Assembly (NCBI RefSeq): GCF_005311025.1
Contig: NZ_CP031747.1
Span: 4,067,870 to 4,131,869 of the forward strand
DNA from: Alcaligenes faecalis
GTDB taxonomy: Bacteria > Pseudomonadota > Gammaproteobacteria > Burkholderiales > Burkholderiaceae_B
DNA length: 64,000 bases
Direction: 5' to 3'
The notes beneath the pieces were generated by a model, which searched no databases, had not been told where the DNA came from, and worked only from the letters and a program-made list of their open reading frames with translations. Of the stretch, positions 1 to 9,839 are shown in pieces. The first letter of the stretch is position 1. Each line of letters opens with the position of its first letter. Position numbers and translations under genes: made by a program.

Positions 1-623
1 ACAAAAAGCAGCATGACCCAAAATGGCACGCTACGGCTGATCGCAAAGGACTTACCGCTGTAGAACGGCGCATTGGAGACCATGGCCAGGCCGGCATAAA
101 TGGTTAAACCAAAGGCAACCCAGGGAATCACATTCACTTGCAAGGACAGCTTGTTGTCCACCGCCAGCCAGACAAAGCCAGCGACCAGAGCAGCGGCCGC
201 CGGGCTGGGCAAGCCCTGGAAAAAACGCTTGTCGACCACTTCAATATTGGTATTGAAGCGGGCCAGGCGCAGCGCACCACCGGCTACGTAAATAAAGGAA
301 GCCAACCAGCCCCAGCGTCCCAGGCCCTGCATGGCCCAGACGTACATGACCAGCGCGGGCGCCGCACCAAAGGAAATCATGTCTGCCATGGAATCGTATT
401 GCTCACCAAAGGCGGACTGAGTATTGGTCAAACGAGCAACCCGCCCGTCCATACCATCAAACACCAGCGCCAGGAAAATGGCGATGGCTGCCGCCTCAAA
501 GCGGCCATTCATGGCCTGCACAACAGCATAAAACCCCGCGAACAGATTGGCGGTCGTAAATGCGTTGGGCAGAAGATAGATGCTACGCCGACGACGGGTT
601 TCATCATTGAGCAAATTGGGCAT
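1..623 (-). CDS. pssA: CDP-diacylglycerol-serine O-phosphatidyltransferase, 3' end outside window
   Basis: This enzyme joins CDP-diacylglycerol and L-serine to make phosphatidylserine, the precursor of phosphatidylethanolamine, at the inner membrane. About 207 codons are visible from the ATG at 621-623 (MPNLLNDETRRRRSIYLLPN); the C-terminus runs off the window. The CDP-alcohol phosphotransferase signature is complete: DG-x2-AR-x8-G-x3-D-x3-D, read from FDGMDGRVARL through YDSMADMISFG. Several hydrophobic helices flank it, as usual for the family. It lies downstream of ilvC on the same strand, but a strong terminator after ilvC and about 320 bases separate them, so it probably has its own promoter. 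No psd gene lies in that gap. Confidence 0.95.
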   Translation of the reverse strand, partial: MPNLLNDETRRRRSIYLLPNAFTTANLFAGFYAVVQAMNGRFEAAAIAIFLALVFDGMDGRVARLTNTQSAFGEQYDSMADMISFGAAPALVMYVWAMQGLGRWGWLASFIYVAGGALRLARFNTNIEVVDKRFFQGLPSPAAAALVAGFVWLAVDNKLSLQVNVIPWVAFGLTIYAGLAMVSNAPFYSGKSFAISRSVPFWVMLLF

Positions 624-944
624 AATTTATGCTTTAAGAGTTGTTGCTAAGGACTGAACACTCGAATGTAGCATTGTCCCCAAGGCTACAGAGTGCAAAT
701 AATTCCAGCATATATAAGCCAGAGCGAACAAAAATGGCCAAGAGGCCTGCGCCCAGGGAGTTCATGGATAAACAGTAGATTTTATCGAACCCGCTTGCGC
801 ACCACCCCAACAGGGGCACGATGGTCAAACCAAGCACTGCATTTTATCGCGCCCTCACCAATACGGCTATAAGGCGAGAACAAGGCGCTTCCATCCTTTT
901 CTCAGCCCAAGCAGAGGCGGCGCTGAAAGCCAAATTCTTGCAGC
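624..944. other. Intergenic region upstream of pssA
   Basis: About 320 bases between the pssA start and the ilvC terminator. I see no convincing gene; the only open frame of note (about 67 codons, minus strand) has no recognisable features. It presumably carries the pssA promoter, which I could not assign. Confidence 0.5.
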
Positions 945-983
945 AATAAAAAACCGGCTGACGCCGCAAGACGTCAGCCGGTT
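945..983 (-). terminator. Rho-independent terminator of the ilv operon
   Basis: A perfect 12-bp stem (952-963 with 972-983, AACCGGCTGACG on the plus strand) has an 8-base loop and, read on the minus strand, is followed by a T-run. It lies about 45 bases past the ilvC stop codon. Confidence 0.9.
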
Positions 984-1029
984 CAGGCTCAAGACCAGGG
1001 CAGCTTATGAGGTTGCCCCGATATCAAAC

Positions 1030-2133
<1,104 letters not shown>

Positions 2134-2195
2134 TCATTACTTTCAGAACAGGGCCACCGCGGTCTACACAGCGTCAGGCCGTGTTTACCCTTTAT

Positions 2196-2223
2196 AAGGA
2201 GCTGCCTTGAAAAGCAGCTCCTT
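2196..2223 (-). other. Hairpin between ilvN and ilvC
   Basis: A perfect 10-bp inverted repeat (AAGGAGCTGC at 2196-2205 with GCAGCTCCTT at 2214-2223) with an 8-base loop. There is no T-run on the minus-strand side, so it is not a standard terminator. It may be an RNA processing or stabilising site that separates ilvBN and ilvC expression. Confidence 0.5.
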
Positions 2224-2261
2224 GAATAAAAGCGGTAATTATGTCCTGAAAAAGCCTTGGC

Positions 2262-2753
2262 TTACAGCTTTAAGACACGTTCGCCACGGCTGACACCAGA
2301 GACCCCGGTGCGCACTGTTTCAAGAATGGCCGTACGATCCAGCGCATTGATGAAAGCAGCAATTTTGTCTTGAACACCGGTCAATTCGATGGTGTATGTC
2401 TTGTCCGTAACATCAATGATGCGACCACGGAAAATGTCCGCCATGCGCTTCATCTCTTCACGTTCCTTGCCCACCGCCCGCACTTTGATCAGCATGAGTT
2501 CACGCTCAATGTGTGGGCCTTCGGACAGATCCACCACCTTGACCACGTCAACCAGACGGTTCAAGTGCTTGGTGATCTGCTCGATGACGTCGTCCGCCCC
2601 TCGGGTAACGATAGTCATGCGAGACAGGGTGTCGTCCTCGGTTGGAGCGACCGTCAAGGTCTCGATGTTATAGCCACGGGCCGAAAACAGGCCGACCACA
2701 CGGGACAGTGCGCCGGGCTCGTTTTCCAGAAGGATAGAAATGACGTGTTTCAT
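2262..2753 (-). CDS. ilvN: Acetolactate synthase small (regulatory) subunit
   Basis: This is the regulatory subunit that activates the catalytic subunit and gives valine feedback inhibition. The 163-residue protein begins MKHVISILLENEPGALSRVV, the start of an N-terminal ACT domain (about residues 4-75) that binds the amino acid effector; the C-terminal half is the usual small-subunit domain. Length is typical for IlvH/IlvN. It sits 10 bases after ilvB, so the two subunits are co-transcribed and probably translationally coupled. The names ilvN and ilvH are both used for this family; sequence alone does not decide which isozyme name is right. Confidence 0.96.
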   Translation of the reverse strand: MKHVISILLENEPGALSRVVGLFSARGYNIETLTVAPTEDDTLSRMTIVTRGADDVIEQITKHLNRLVDVVKVVDLSEGPHIERELMLIKVRAVGKEREEMKRMADIFRGRIIDVTDKTYTIELTGVQDKIAAFINALDRTAILETVRTGVSGVSRGERVLKL

Positions 2754-2763
2754 GATTCTCTCC

Positions 2764-4485
2764 TTACAGATCGTCCGGGCCCAAGAGCATTTCTGTCAGG
2801 CCGCGGCCTGCTTTCACCATCGGGAACACGTTTTCGGTTTGGTCCGTGATGAAGTTCAGAAATACCAGGCGGTCTTTGTGCGTGGTGAAGGCTTCGCGAA
2901 TAGCGGGGACCACATCGGCTGGCTTGTCGATCTCCAGACCCACGTGACCATAGCTTTCCACCAGTTTGACAAAGTCAGGCAGTGCATCCACGTAAGACTC
3001 GGAATAACGCGAGCCGTAGTCGATTTGCTGCCACTGGCGCACCATGCCCAAATAACGATTGTTCAGGCAAAGAACCTTGGGGCTCAAGCGGTACTGTTTA
3101 CACGTAGACAGTTCCTGGATGTTCATCTGAATGGAGCCCTCACCAGTGATGACGGCAACATCCTGGCCAGGGTTGGCCATTTGCACACCCATTGCGTAAG
3201 GCAAGCCCACGCCCATCGTGCCCAGGCCACCGGAATTGATCCAGCGACGAGGCTTATTGAATTTGTAGTACTGAGCCGCCCACATCTGGTGCTGACCCAC
3301 ATCAGACGTCACGAAAGCGTTGCCGCCCGTCACTTCCCACAGGGATTCCACCACGTATTGCGGCTTGATCAGCTCGTCCGACTTGGCGTAGGCCAAGGAG
3401 TTCTTGCCACGCCAGACATTGATCTGTTTCCACCAATCATTCAGGGAGGGCTGGTTCTGCGATTCCTGACGGCTTTGCGCATACAGCTCATTGAACTCGG
3501 TCAGCACGTCTTTGACACAGCCCACGATAGGCACATCAACTTTCACGCGCTTGGAAATTACCGAAGGATCAATATCAATATGAATGATCTTGCGTGGGTT
3601 CTGACCGAAGTGGCGGGTATTACCAATCACTCGATCATCAAACCGTGCACCCACTGCGATCAGAACGTCGCAATGCTGCATGGTCATATTGGCTTCGTAA
3701 GTACCGTGCATGCCGGGCATGCCGATGTACTGATCCGCCGTACCTGGATAGGCACCCAGACCCATCAAGGTAGTCGTGCAAGGAGCACCGCTTAACTTGA
3801 CCAGCTCATTGAGCTCACTGTCAGCATTACCCAGCACCACACCACCACCAACATAAATCAGCGGGCGCTCGGCGCTATTGAGAATCTGGACGGCTTTCTT
3901 GATCTGACCTTGATGGCCTTTGGTCACAGGTGCGTAGGAACGCATCTTGACCTCGCCACGCTTGGGCGTGTATTTGCACGTTGCGGTCGTAATATCTTTA
4001 GGGATATCAATCAGCACAGGACCAGGACGGCCTGTCGTGGCAATAAAAAATGCCTTGCGAATGGTATCGGCCAAATCACGAACATCGCGCACCAGGAAGT
4101 TGTGCTTGACGCAAGGACGGGTGATACCGATGGCATCACATTCCTGGAAAGCATCTTCACCAATTGCCTGGGTGCTGACCTGCCCACTGATGATGACCAT
4201 CGGAATGGAGTCCAGGTAAGCGGTCGCAATACCGGTGACGGCATTGGTGACGCCCGGGCCACTGGTTACCAGTGCCACGCCAACTTTTTGGGACGAACGG
4301 GAATAGGCATCCGCAGCATGAACAGCAGCCTGTTCATGACGCACAAGAATGTGCTGGAAGCGGTCCTGCTTGAAGATTGCGTCGTAGATATAGAGAACGG
4401 CACCACCCGGATAACCGAAAACGTGTTCCACGCCTTCGTCCGCGAGCGTGCGCACAACAATATCTGCGCCATTTAATTCAGACAT
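2764..4485 (-). CDS. ilvB: Acetolactate synthase large (catalytic) subunit
   Basis: It condenses pyruvate with pyruvate or 2-oxobutyrate using thiamine diphosphate and FAD, the first common step of branched-chain amino acid synthesis. The 573-residue product shows the N-terminal ThDP half (FGYPGGAVLYIYDAI, then RHEQAAVHAADAYSR with the catalytic Glu at residue 51), the central FAD-associated domain, and the C-terminal ThDP/Mg motif that starts GEGSIQMN and ends at LNNRY. The ATG at 4483-4485 (MSELNGADIV) follows AAGGA; the frame remains open upstream but this start fits the family. The leader carries a terminator-like attenuator at 4727-4752. Confidence 0.97.
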   Translation of the reverse strand: MSELNGADIVVRTLADEGVEHVFGYPGGAVLYIYDAIFKQDRFQHILVRHEQAAVHAADAYSRSSQKVGVALVTSGPGVTNAVTGIATAYLDSIPMVIISGQVSTQAIGEDAFQECDAIGITRPCVKHNFLVRDVRDLADTIRKAFFIATTGRPGPVLIDIPKDITTATCKYTPKRGEVKMRSYAPVTKGHQGQIKKAVQILNSAERPLIYVGGGVVLGNADSELNELVKLSGAPCTTTLMGLGAYPGTADQYIGMPGMHGTYEANMTMQHCDVLIAVGARFDDRVIGNTRHFGQNPRKIIHIDIDPSVISKRVKVDVPIVGCVKDVLTEFNELYAQSRQESQNQPSLNDWWKQINVWRGKNSLAYAKSDELIKPQYVVESLWEVTGGNAFVTSDVGQHQMWAAQYYKFNKPRRWINSGGLGTMGVGLPYAMGVQMANPGQDVAVITGEGSIQMNIQELSTCKQYRLSPKVLCLNNRYLGMVRQWQQIDYGSRYSESYVDALPDFVKLVESYGHVGLEIDKPADVVPAIREAFTTHKDRLVFLNFITDQTENVFPMVKAGRGLTEMLLGPDDL

Positions 4486-4726
4486 GAGTTTTCCTTTCAG
4501 TCTTGCTCTGCAATATCGACTGACCACGACGGTCCGAGCTTGAACCGATGTCAGCAACATGATCTGGCGCTTCATGGCCCACAGGACCACACCACCCAGA
4601 CACATTACCGTCCGGCCTGCACTCTTCGACACCCAGTGCGTGCATACAAAAACGTATGCGTTAGCTTGAAACGGAAGTCCTGGCATCCCACGCTTGTGAC
4701 GCGGCCAGCAACAAAGTTTTTAGGCG

Positions 4727-4752
4727 CAAAAAACCGGGCGGATGGCCCGGTT
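4727..4752 (-). terminator. Terminator-like attenuator in the ilvB leader
   Basis: An 8-bp GC-rich stem (4732-4739 with 4745-4752) with a 5-base loop is followed on the minus strand by six T's. No minus-strand gene lies upstream (the next gene, at 4926, runs the other way), so this cannot be the end of another transcript. It sits 242 nt before the ilvB start codon and so should act as a leader attenuator. Confidence 0.75.
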
Positions 4753-4925
4753 AACAGTGCCTCGCTACAATTTGCTCGGATAAGGAGCAAAAACACCTGG
4801 TTACTTTACCTTGACTGCACAAAGCGAGCAACTGTGATTGTTGGTAAAGTGCAAAAAAACAGGCTTAAAGCTTGCATACGTAAAACGATATACTGTCTAC
4901 CTATGACGAGCTGTCCGGGTATTTT
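4753..4925 (-). promoter_or_regulatory. ilvB leader region with candidate leader peptides
   Basis: Two short minus-strand frames precede the attenuator. One starts ATG at 4873-4875, encodes 23 residues (M-Q-A-L-S-L then Leu, Ile and Val codons) and stops at 4804. The other starts GTG at 4794-4796 and reads V/M-F-L-L-L-I-R, a run of branched-chain codons just before the terminator, but it stays open through the hairpin. Neither has a strong ribosome site, and I did not find a clear antiterminator pairing. The region also holds the divergent promoter for the gene at 4926. Confidence 0.4.
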
Positions 4926-7211
4926 ATGGCATCGCCCATCCCACAATTAAAACAATTCCTGTATAGCCACTATTTTTTCGGCGGACTGCGCCAGTCCATC
5001 GGTGTGCTGTTGCCGGTCATTATTTTGGGCCGCTTCTTTGGTCACTATGACATTGGCGTCATTGCGTCCATGGGTGCCACCTGCGTTGCCATCATTGACC
5101 AACCCGGCGGCCCACGCCGCTATCGCAACAATGAAATGCTGGGCGGTATTGCGCTGGGCACGGTCACCGTTGGCCTGACAGGTCTGGCCTCCAGCTCTCC
5201 CCTGCTGCTGGTCCTGTGCGTACCGTTTCTGTGCTTTCTGTACAGCATGTTCTCCGTCTTTGGTCGTCGCGGCGGGCTGATCGGCTTTGCCGCCCTGCTG
5301 CTGATGACCTTGACGATGCGCTTTCCCATGCAGCCTCACGAGGTATTGGCGCACACGCTGTATTCCTTTGCCGGTGGTCTGTCCTATTACTTGTTCAGCA
5401 CCCTGTTCCGACGCTTGTTCTGGTATCGGGAAGAGCGCCAGACACTGGCGGTAGCCCTGTTTGCCACGGCTGAATACATGGAAGCGCGCTCGCAATTCTA
5501 TGACTCCACCTCGGATCTGGACGCCTGCTATAGACGGCTGATCAATCTTCAATCCAATATGACCGAAAAGCACCAGGCCGCCCGCGATGTGGTGCTACGT
5601 GAACTGCCGCGCGGTTATGGACGAGGCGATCACCACCGCAAGGCACTGCTGACAATCTTCTTGAATATGGTCAGCATTCTGGACTCGCTGGTCGCGACCT
5701 ATACCGACTACACCGTCCTGCGCCGTCAGCTTTCCGACAGCGATTTCATGGTTTTTGCGCGTGATGGCTTGCACAAGCTTTCGTTGGATATTGGCCGCAT
5801 TGCCATGAATGTTTCACGAAGCGCTCGCACCACCCGTCGCTCCAGCGTCAAAGCGGAAATCCGCGCCATGGAATACGAGCTGGAGAAGTACAAACGCCAG
5901 GGCATGTCGCAAACAGACCCGGAAACCTACGCCCTGCTAGTCCAGGTCTTGCGCCGACTGCGTAACCTGAACCGTATTGTGGACAGCATGGCAAGCCTGT
6001 CGCATCGTGCCAGCCAGAACCTGCCAGTCGATCAGTACCTGAATAAATCGCTAAGCCGCATGCTCTCGCGTGAAGAACTGCGTTTGGGCATGCTCAGCAG
6101 CAATATGAAGCTGAAGTCCTCGCACTTCCGCTATGCGGCACGTGTCAGCATTGCGTCCATGGTGGCCCTGGGAGTTGGCGCACTCAGCGCCCATTTCCAA
6201 AGCGAACTGGGCCTGGTCAGCGCCCTGACAGCACACAGTTACTGGATCATCCTGACGATTCTGGTCATTATGAAGCCAGGCTTTGCCATCACACGCCAAC
6301 GTAATGGCTGGCGCCTTTTTGGCACGGTACTAGGCTGCGGGGCGGCCTTCCTGCTCCTGAAGCTGACGGACAACCGCGAGCTGTATCTGATCGCCATGTT
6401 GCTGGCCTACCTGCTGGGTAACAGCCTGGTTCAGCTGAACTTCCTGCTATCGGCCCTGTTCAACACAATCTTTGTGATTTTGTCCTTCCAATTCCTGTCC
6501 ACGGGCGGCTCCTTCATTATTGGAGAACGTCTGGTGGATACGCTGATTGGTTGCGGTATTGCCATGGCCGCCAGTTACTTGCTCCCCAACTGGGAATCCA
6601 GCGCCATGACAGGTCTGGCCCGAGCAGCCTTGGCCGCCAACAAAGAGTTCTGGCGTGCAGGGCTGGAATTCGCTCGCTTGAGCCGCCTGCATAACCAGAT
6701 CCTTAAAAGCGGTCAGGAAGGCGAACCCACCATGACAGAGGCTCAGAAAAACCAGGTGGATCTGGACTTGATGGAAGCCGACACCGCCTGGCAAGTGGCA
6801 AACAAGAACGTACACATTGCCTTTAGCAACTTTGCCTCGGCCTTTTATCGCATGATGGATGAACCAGTTAGCCGACAAGCCAATGTATCCCTGCTGAATA
6901 ACCTGCTGATTCAGAACCACGTACTGGCCTCGCAGATCAGCGCCGCTGCCCCGCTTCTGGCTAATTTGAGTCAGATTCCGCCAGGCATCCAGAACTCCCT
7001 GGATGCCATTGGCGCACTGATTAACGACCAGGATGCCGACCCGCCTGCTTCCATCGAAACCGACGGTGAGCTGGCCATGCTGGCCTACCCGATCCGTCAA
7101 ATGGTCAAGGCCGCCCAACTGATACGTCAGGATATGAGAGGCCTGGAATACAGCGCTGGCCCGCAACTGCCGCCTGAGCGCAAGCAGGAACTGAAACAGC
7201 AAGGGGCCTGA
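4926..7211 (+). CDS. FUSC-family inner-membrane protein (YccS/YhfK-like)
   Basis: The 761-residue protein has the layout of the YccS/YhfK branch of the fusaric-acid-resistance family. A first block of hydrophobic helices spans about residues 18-165, a long soluble region (about 170-395) includes the charged segment RAMEYELEKYKRQ, a second membrane block spans about 395-535, and a soluble C-terminal domain follows. Members are proposed efflux components for aromatic or acidic compounds; the substrate here is unknown. There is no membrane-fusion protein or outer-membrane partner next to it, so it is probably a single-gene unit. It is divergent from ilvB and ends at a good terminator. Family assignment is firm, function is not. 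Confidence 0.88.
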   Translation: MASPIPQLKQFLYSHYFFGGLRQSIGVLLPVIILGRFFGHYDIGVIASMGATCVAIIDQPGGPRRYRNNEMLGGIALGTVTVGLTGLASSSPLLLVLCVPFLCFLYSMFSVFGRRGGLIGFAALLLMTLTMRFPMQPHEVLAHTLYSFAGGLSYYLFSTLFRRLFWYREERQTLAVALFATAEYMEARSQFYDSTSDLDACYRRLINLQSNMTEKHQAARDVVLRELPRGYGRGDHHRKALLTIFLNMVSILDSLVATYTDYTVLRRQLSDSDFMVFARDGLHKLSLDIGRIAMNVSRSARTTRRSSVKAEIRAMEYELEKYKRQGMSQTDPETYALLVQVLRRLRNLNRIVDSMASLSHRASQNLPVDQYLNKSLSRMLSREELRLGMLSSNMKLKSSHFRYAARVSIASMVALGVGALSAHFQSELGLVSALTAHSYWIILTILVIMKPGFAITRQRNGWRLFGTVLGCGAAFLLLKLTDNRELYLIAMLLAYLLGNSLVQLNFLLSALFNTIFVILSFQFLSTGGSFIIGERLVDTLIGCGIAMAASYLLPNWESSAMTGLARAALAANKEFWRAGLEFARLSRLHNQILKSGQEGEPTMTEAQKNQVDLDLMEADTAWQVANKNVHIAFSNFASAFYRMMDEPVSRQANVSLLNNLLIQNHVLASQISAAAPLLANLSQIPPGIQNSLDAIGALINDQDADPPASIETDGELAMLAYPIRQMVKAAQLIRQDMRGLEYSAGPQLPPERKQELKQQGA

Positions 7212-7335
7212 TGGCCATGCCATGTCCCGTATACATTTGGAGCTCGCTGTCGGGACCAAATAAACAAGAACTCAAAGCACAAAGCACAAGAGCATAGGGT
7301 GCCAAGCCCTCCTCAGTTCGCAGGACCAAAAATAA

Positions 7336-7376
7336 AAAGGCAAGGCGCAAATACATGGCCTTGCCTTTCCTTTTTT
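7336..7376 (+). terminator. Terminator after the FUSC gene
   Basis: Perfect 11-bp stem AAAGGCAAGGC (7336-7346) with GCCTTGCCTTT (7358-7368), loop of 11 bases, then CC and six T's. Confidence 0.85.
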
Positions 7377-7442
7377 ACCTGCAAGACCGCAGATCAGCTA
7401 AAGAGCTGTTCTTACGGCGCAAGCAACAACGCTAACTACTTA

Positions 7443-8228
7443 TCAAGCCTTGGCATCCTGCTCGGAGCGACGGAACACCAGCTTGTCCTCGCTGGAGAGC
7501 TCAGGCTGGAATACATACCCCTCGCGATCAAACGCTTTCAAGCCTTCCACTGTTTGCACACGCTTGTCGATGACAAAGCGGGCCATCAAACCACGGGCTT
7601 TCTTGGCGTAGAAACTGATAATCTTCCAGACACCGTTTTTCTCGTCCTGGAAAACGCACTGAACCACACGGGCACGCAAGGCTTTTTGATCGACCGCCTT
7701 GAAATACTCTTCGGAGGCCAAGTTCAAGACAACGGGCTTGGCTTCGCCTTCCTGACGCTCGTTCAAATAATTGGCAATCCGGCTGCCCCAGTAAGCGTAC
7801 AAATTGGCACCTTCGGGATTCTTCAAGCGAGTGCCCATTTCCAGACGGTAAGGACGCATCAAATCCAAAGGACGCAAAGCACCGTACAAACCGCTAAGAA
7901 TCACAATGTGGTCCTGCGCCCACTTCAGCTCCTTGTCCGACAAATCCGTTGCAGCCATGCCCTCATATACATCACCATTAAAAGCCAGAATGGCCTGACG
8001 GGCATTGGAGCGGTCAAACTTGGGCTCCCACTCCTGGTAACGCTGGACATTCAAGCGCGCCAGGTCGTCGCTCAGCTTCATCAAGCCGGCAATATCCTCT
8101 TCGGACTGAGTGCGCAAAATATCAATCAAGCCTTGCGCCTGCTCCACAAACAGAGGCTGGGTTTCCAGCTGCGTGCGTACAGGGGAATCGTAATCCAGCT
8201 TTTTCGCTGGCGAGAGCAATAACAACAT
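7443..8228 (-). CDS. yaaA: Peroxide stress protein YaaA (UPF0246)
   Basis: The 261-residue protein begins MLLLLSPAKKLDYDSP, the N-terminal signature of the YaaA/DUF328 family, and shows the conserved FNGDVYEGM, YGALRPLDLMRPYRLEMG and FYAKKARGLMARF segments. In Escherichia coli YaaA is induced by OxyR and limits intracellular iron and Fenton damage during peroxide stress; that role is carried over here by family. AAAGGA stands upstream of the ATG at 8226-8228. It lies 80 bases after the hydroxybutyrate dehydrogenase gene on the same strand with a hairpin between them, so it may be a separate unit. Confidence 0.95.
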   Translation of the reverse strand: MLLLLSPAKKLDYDSPVRTQLETQPLFVEQAQGLIDILRTQSEEDIAGLMKLSDDLARLNVQRYQEWEPKFDRSNARQAILAFNGDVYEGMAATDLSDKELKWAQDHIVILSGLYGALRPLDLMRPYRLEMGTRLKNPEGANLYAYWGSRIANYLNERQEGEAKPVVLNLASEEYFKAVDQKALRARVVQCVFQDEKNGVWKIISFYAKKARGLMARFVIDKRVQTVEGLKAFDREGYVFQPELSSEDKLVFRRSEQDAKA

Positions 8229-8247
8229 GCGCCTATATCCTTTCTAT

Positions 8248-8279
8248 CCAAACAGATAAAGGGCCATGCCCTTTATCTG
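8248..8279 (-). terminator. Hairpin/terminator between hbdH and yaaA
   Basis: A perfect 12-bp stem (8253-8264 with 8268-8279) with a 3-base loop. On the minus strand it is followed only by TTTGG, so termination may be partial. Confidence 0.6.
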
Positions 8280-8307
8280 CCATCTACAAAACGCGCTTTG
8301 ACAGCAA

Positions 8308-9090
8308 TTAGCGAGCCGTCCAGCCACCATCCAGACTTAGCGTCGTACCCGTCATTTGGTCTGCGGCGGCAGACGACAGGAACACAGCAGCACCGCCCAA
8401 TTGTTCAGGAGTCACAAACTGCAGGGAAGGTTGTTTCTCAGCCAGCAGCTCGCGTGCGGCAGCTTCAATATCAATCCCTTTTTGCTGGCTGATAGCTTCG
8501 ATCTGCTTTTCCACCAAGGGAGTCCGTACCCAGCCCGGGCAGATTGCGTTGCACGTAATACCCTTGCCAGCATTTTCCAGTGCGGTCACTTTGGTCAGAC
8601 CCACGACACCATGCTTGGCAGCCACATAAGCCGATTTATTTACCGATGCCACCAGACCATGTGCCGAGGCGATATTGATAATGCGCCCCCAACCCTGCTT
8701 TTGCATGATGGGCAAGGCAGCCGCTGTGCCGTGGAAGACGGCTGACAGGTTCAAGGCAATGATGGCGTTCCATTTGTCGACAGGGAACTCTTCGATAGGC
8801 GCGGTGTACTGAATACCAGCATTATTGACCAGAATATCCAAACCGCCCAAGGCCTCTGCCGCCTTGGCAATAAAGTCACGCGTGGCCTGTGCGTCGCTCA
8901 AATCAGCATTCAGATAATAGGCTTTGACACCAAACTTGGACTCCAGCGTGCTGCGCTCGCGCTCGATATCTTCAGGCTGACCAAAACCATTGATCACCAC
9001 ATCTGCACCGGCTTTCGCCAACTCGGTGGCCATGGCCAGACCGATACCACTGGTCGATCCTGTTACGACCGCTTTTTTACCTTTCAGCAT
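8308..9090 (-). CDS. hbdH: D-3-hydroxybutyrate dehydrogenase (SDR family)
   Basis: It interconverts D-3-hydroxybutyrate and acetoacetate with NAD+, a step in polyhydroxybutyrate and ketone-body use. The 260-residue protein is a classical short-chain dehydrogenase: TGSTSGIG at residues 10-17 for NAD binding, NNAG at 89-92, and the catalytic Ser142, Tyr155 and Lys159, which match the numbering of the crystallised Alcaligenes faecalis enzyme as I recall it. The last part (CPGWVRTPLVEKQI, then SLDGGWTAR) is typical of the hydroxybutyrate dehydrogenase branch. I used the ATG at 9088-9090 (MLKGKKAVV) behind GAGG; an extension of 14 codons is open but unlikely. It stands alone, without pha genes nearby. 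Confidence 0.95.
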   Translation of the reverse strand: MLKGKKAVVTGSTSGIGLAMATELAKAGADVVINGFGQPEDIERERSTLESKFGVKAYYLNADLSDAQATRDFIAKAAEALGGLDILVNNAGIQYTAPIEEFPVDKWNAIIALNLSAVFHGTAAALPIMQKQGWGRIINIASAHGLVASVNKSAYVAAKHGVVGLTKVTALENAGKGITCNAICPGWVRTPLVEKQIEAISQQKGIDIEAAARELLAEKQPSLQFVTPEQLGGAAVFLSSAAADQMTGTTLSLDGGWTAR

Positions 9091-9408
9091 AGATACCTCG
9101 TGAGTATGGACAACAGAGAACTGAAACCCCAAGTGTACTCGCCGGCCTGCACTGCCGGGAAATGCAATGGGCTCGTTTTGTCCGCAATCATCAAGGCTTG
9201 CAAAACAAGGCCAAACACCATCGGACCACGTACTAGCGCATTACCCCCTAGAACTTCGGCCTGCGCGGGGAAAAGTCGGCCATACACAATGTTGCGGATG
9301 AGTTTTCCGAACATCGGCCGCGACGGACACTTTTACCTTAACGTTCTTATGTGACAAAACAGCAAATAAACCATGCTGAGGGAGCAGGACGATCAAACCA
9401 GCAGAAAA
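9091..9408. other. Intergenic region upstream of hbdH
   Basis: About 320 bases between hbdH and the tRNA-Ser terminator. It should contain the hbdH promoter. I see no repeat, conserved site or convincing small gene in it. Confidence 0.5.
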
Positions 9409-9438
9409 CAAAAAAGCCCTTGAATAATCAAGGGCTTT
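9409..9438 (-). terminator. Terminator of tRNA-Ser
   Basis: An 11-bp perfect stem (9413-9423 with 9428-9438) with a 4-base loop; on the minus strand it reads AAAGCCCTTGA, loop, TCAAGGGCTTT and then further T's. It starts 13 bases past the tRNA 3' end. Confidence 0.9.
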
Positions 9439-9450
9439 CAAAATTCCAGG

Positions 9451-9540
9451 TGGCGGACAGGGTGGGATTCGAACCCACGGTACGCTTGCACGTACGCCTG
9501 ATTTCGAGTCAGGTACATTCGACCACTCTGCCACCTGTCC
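9451..9540 (-). tRNA. tRNA-Ser(CGA)
   Basis: A 90-nt tRNA with an encoded CCA end. The 7-bp acceptor stem is GGACAGG/CCTGTCC. The anticodon loop CTCGAAA gives anticodon CGA (reads UCG). A long variable arm (CGTACGTGCAAGCGTACG) marks class II serine tRNA, and the T arm contains GGTTCGAATCC. The anticodon stem CCTGA/TCAGG is perfect. Confidence 0.97.
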
Positions 9541-9573
9541 GCGATTGCTTATATGGTTACAAGCAAGCCCATA

Positions 9574-9602
9574 AATATAGATCAAAGAACACTCTTTGAC
9601 AA
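9574..9602 (-). promoter_or_regulatory. Sigma-70 promoter of tRNA-Ser
   Basis: Read on the minus strand: -35 TTGTCA (9602-9597), spacer of exactly 17 bases, -10 TATATT (9579-9574). Transcription would start near 9567, about 27 nt before the mature tRNA. Confidence 0.75.
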
Positions 9603-9839
9603 GCACTAAAGAGACATAGCACTTGCGTCAAAGAGCGGAGTTTCCTGATAAGACCAGCCACTCAAACCAAAGAGCTCTTTTCAATCAAGGGTTTACCCTC
9701 TGTTTTGGCCTAATTCACTTGTTCACCCTGAGCCGCAGGCCTATATTGGAAACACACATTGATGCATCGCAGCCCTGCCTCTCCAAGGCAGTCCTTGTAA
9801 TTCCGGCGCAGCTTGCTGGACTTGATAAAAGGAATTGTC

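Noticed and set aside
9451-9839. tRNA-Ser as an attachment site for an integrated element
   Set aside because: I found no integrase beside it and no direct repeat of the tRNA 3' end in the window; XerD at 18492 is the housekeeping enzyme.
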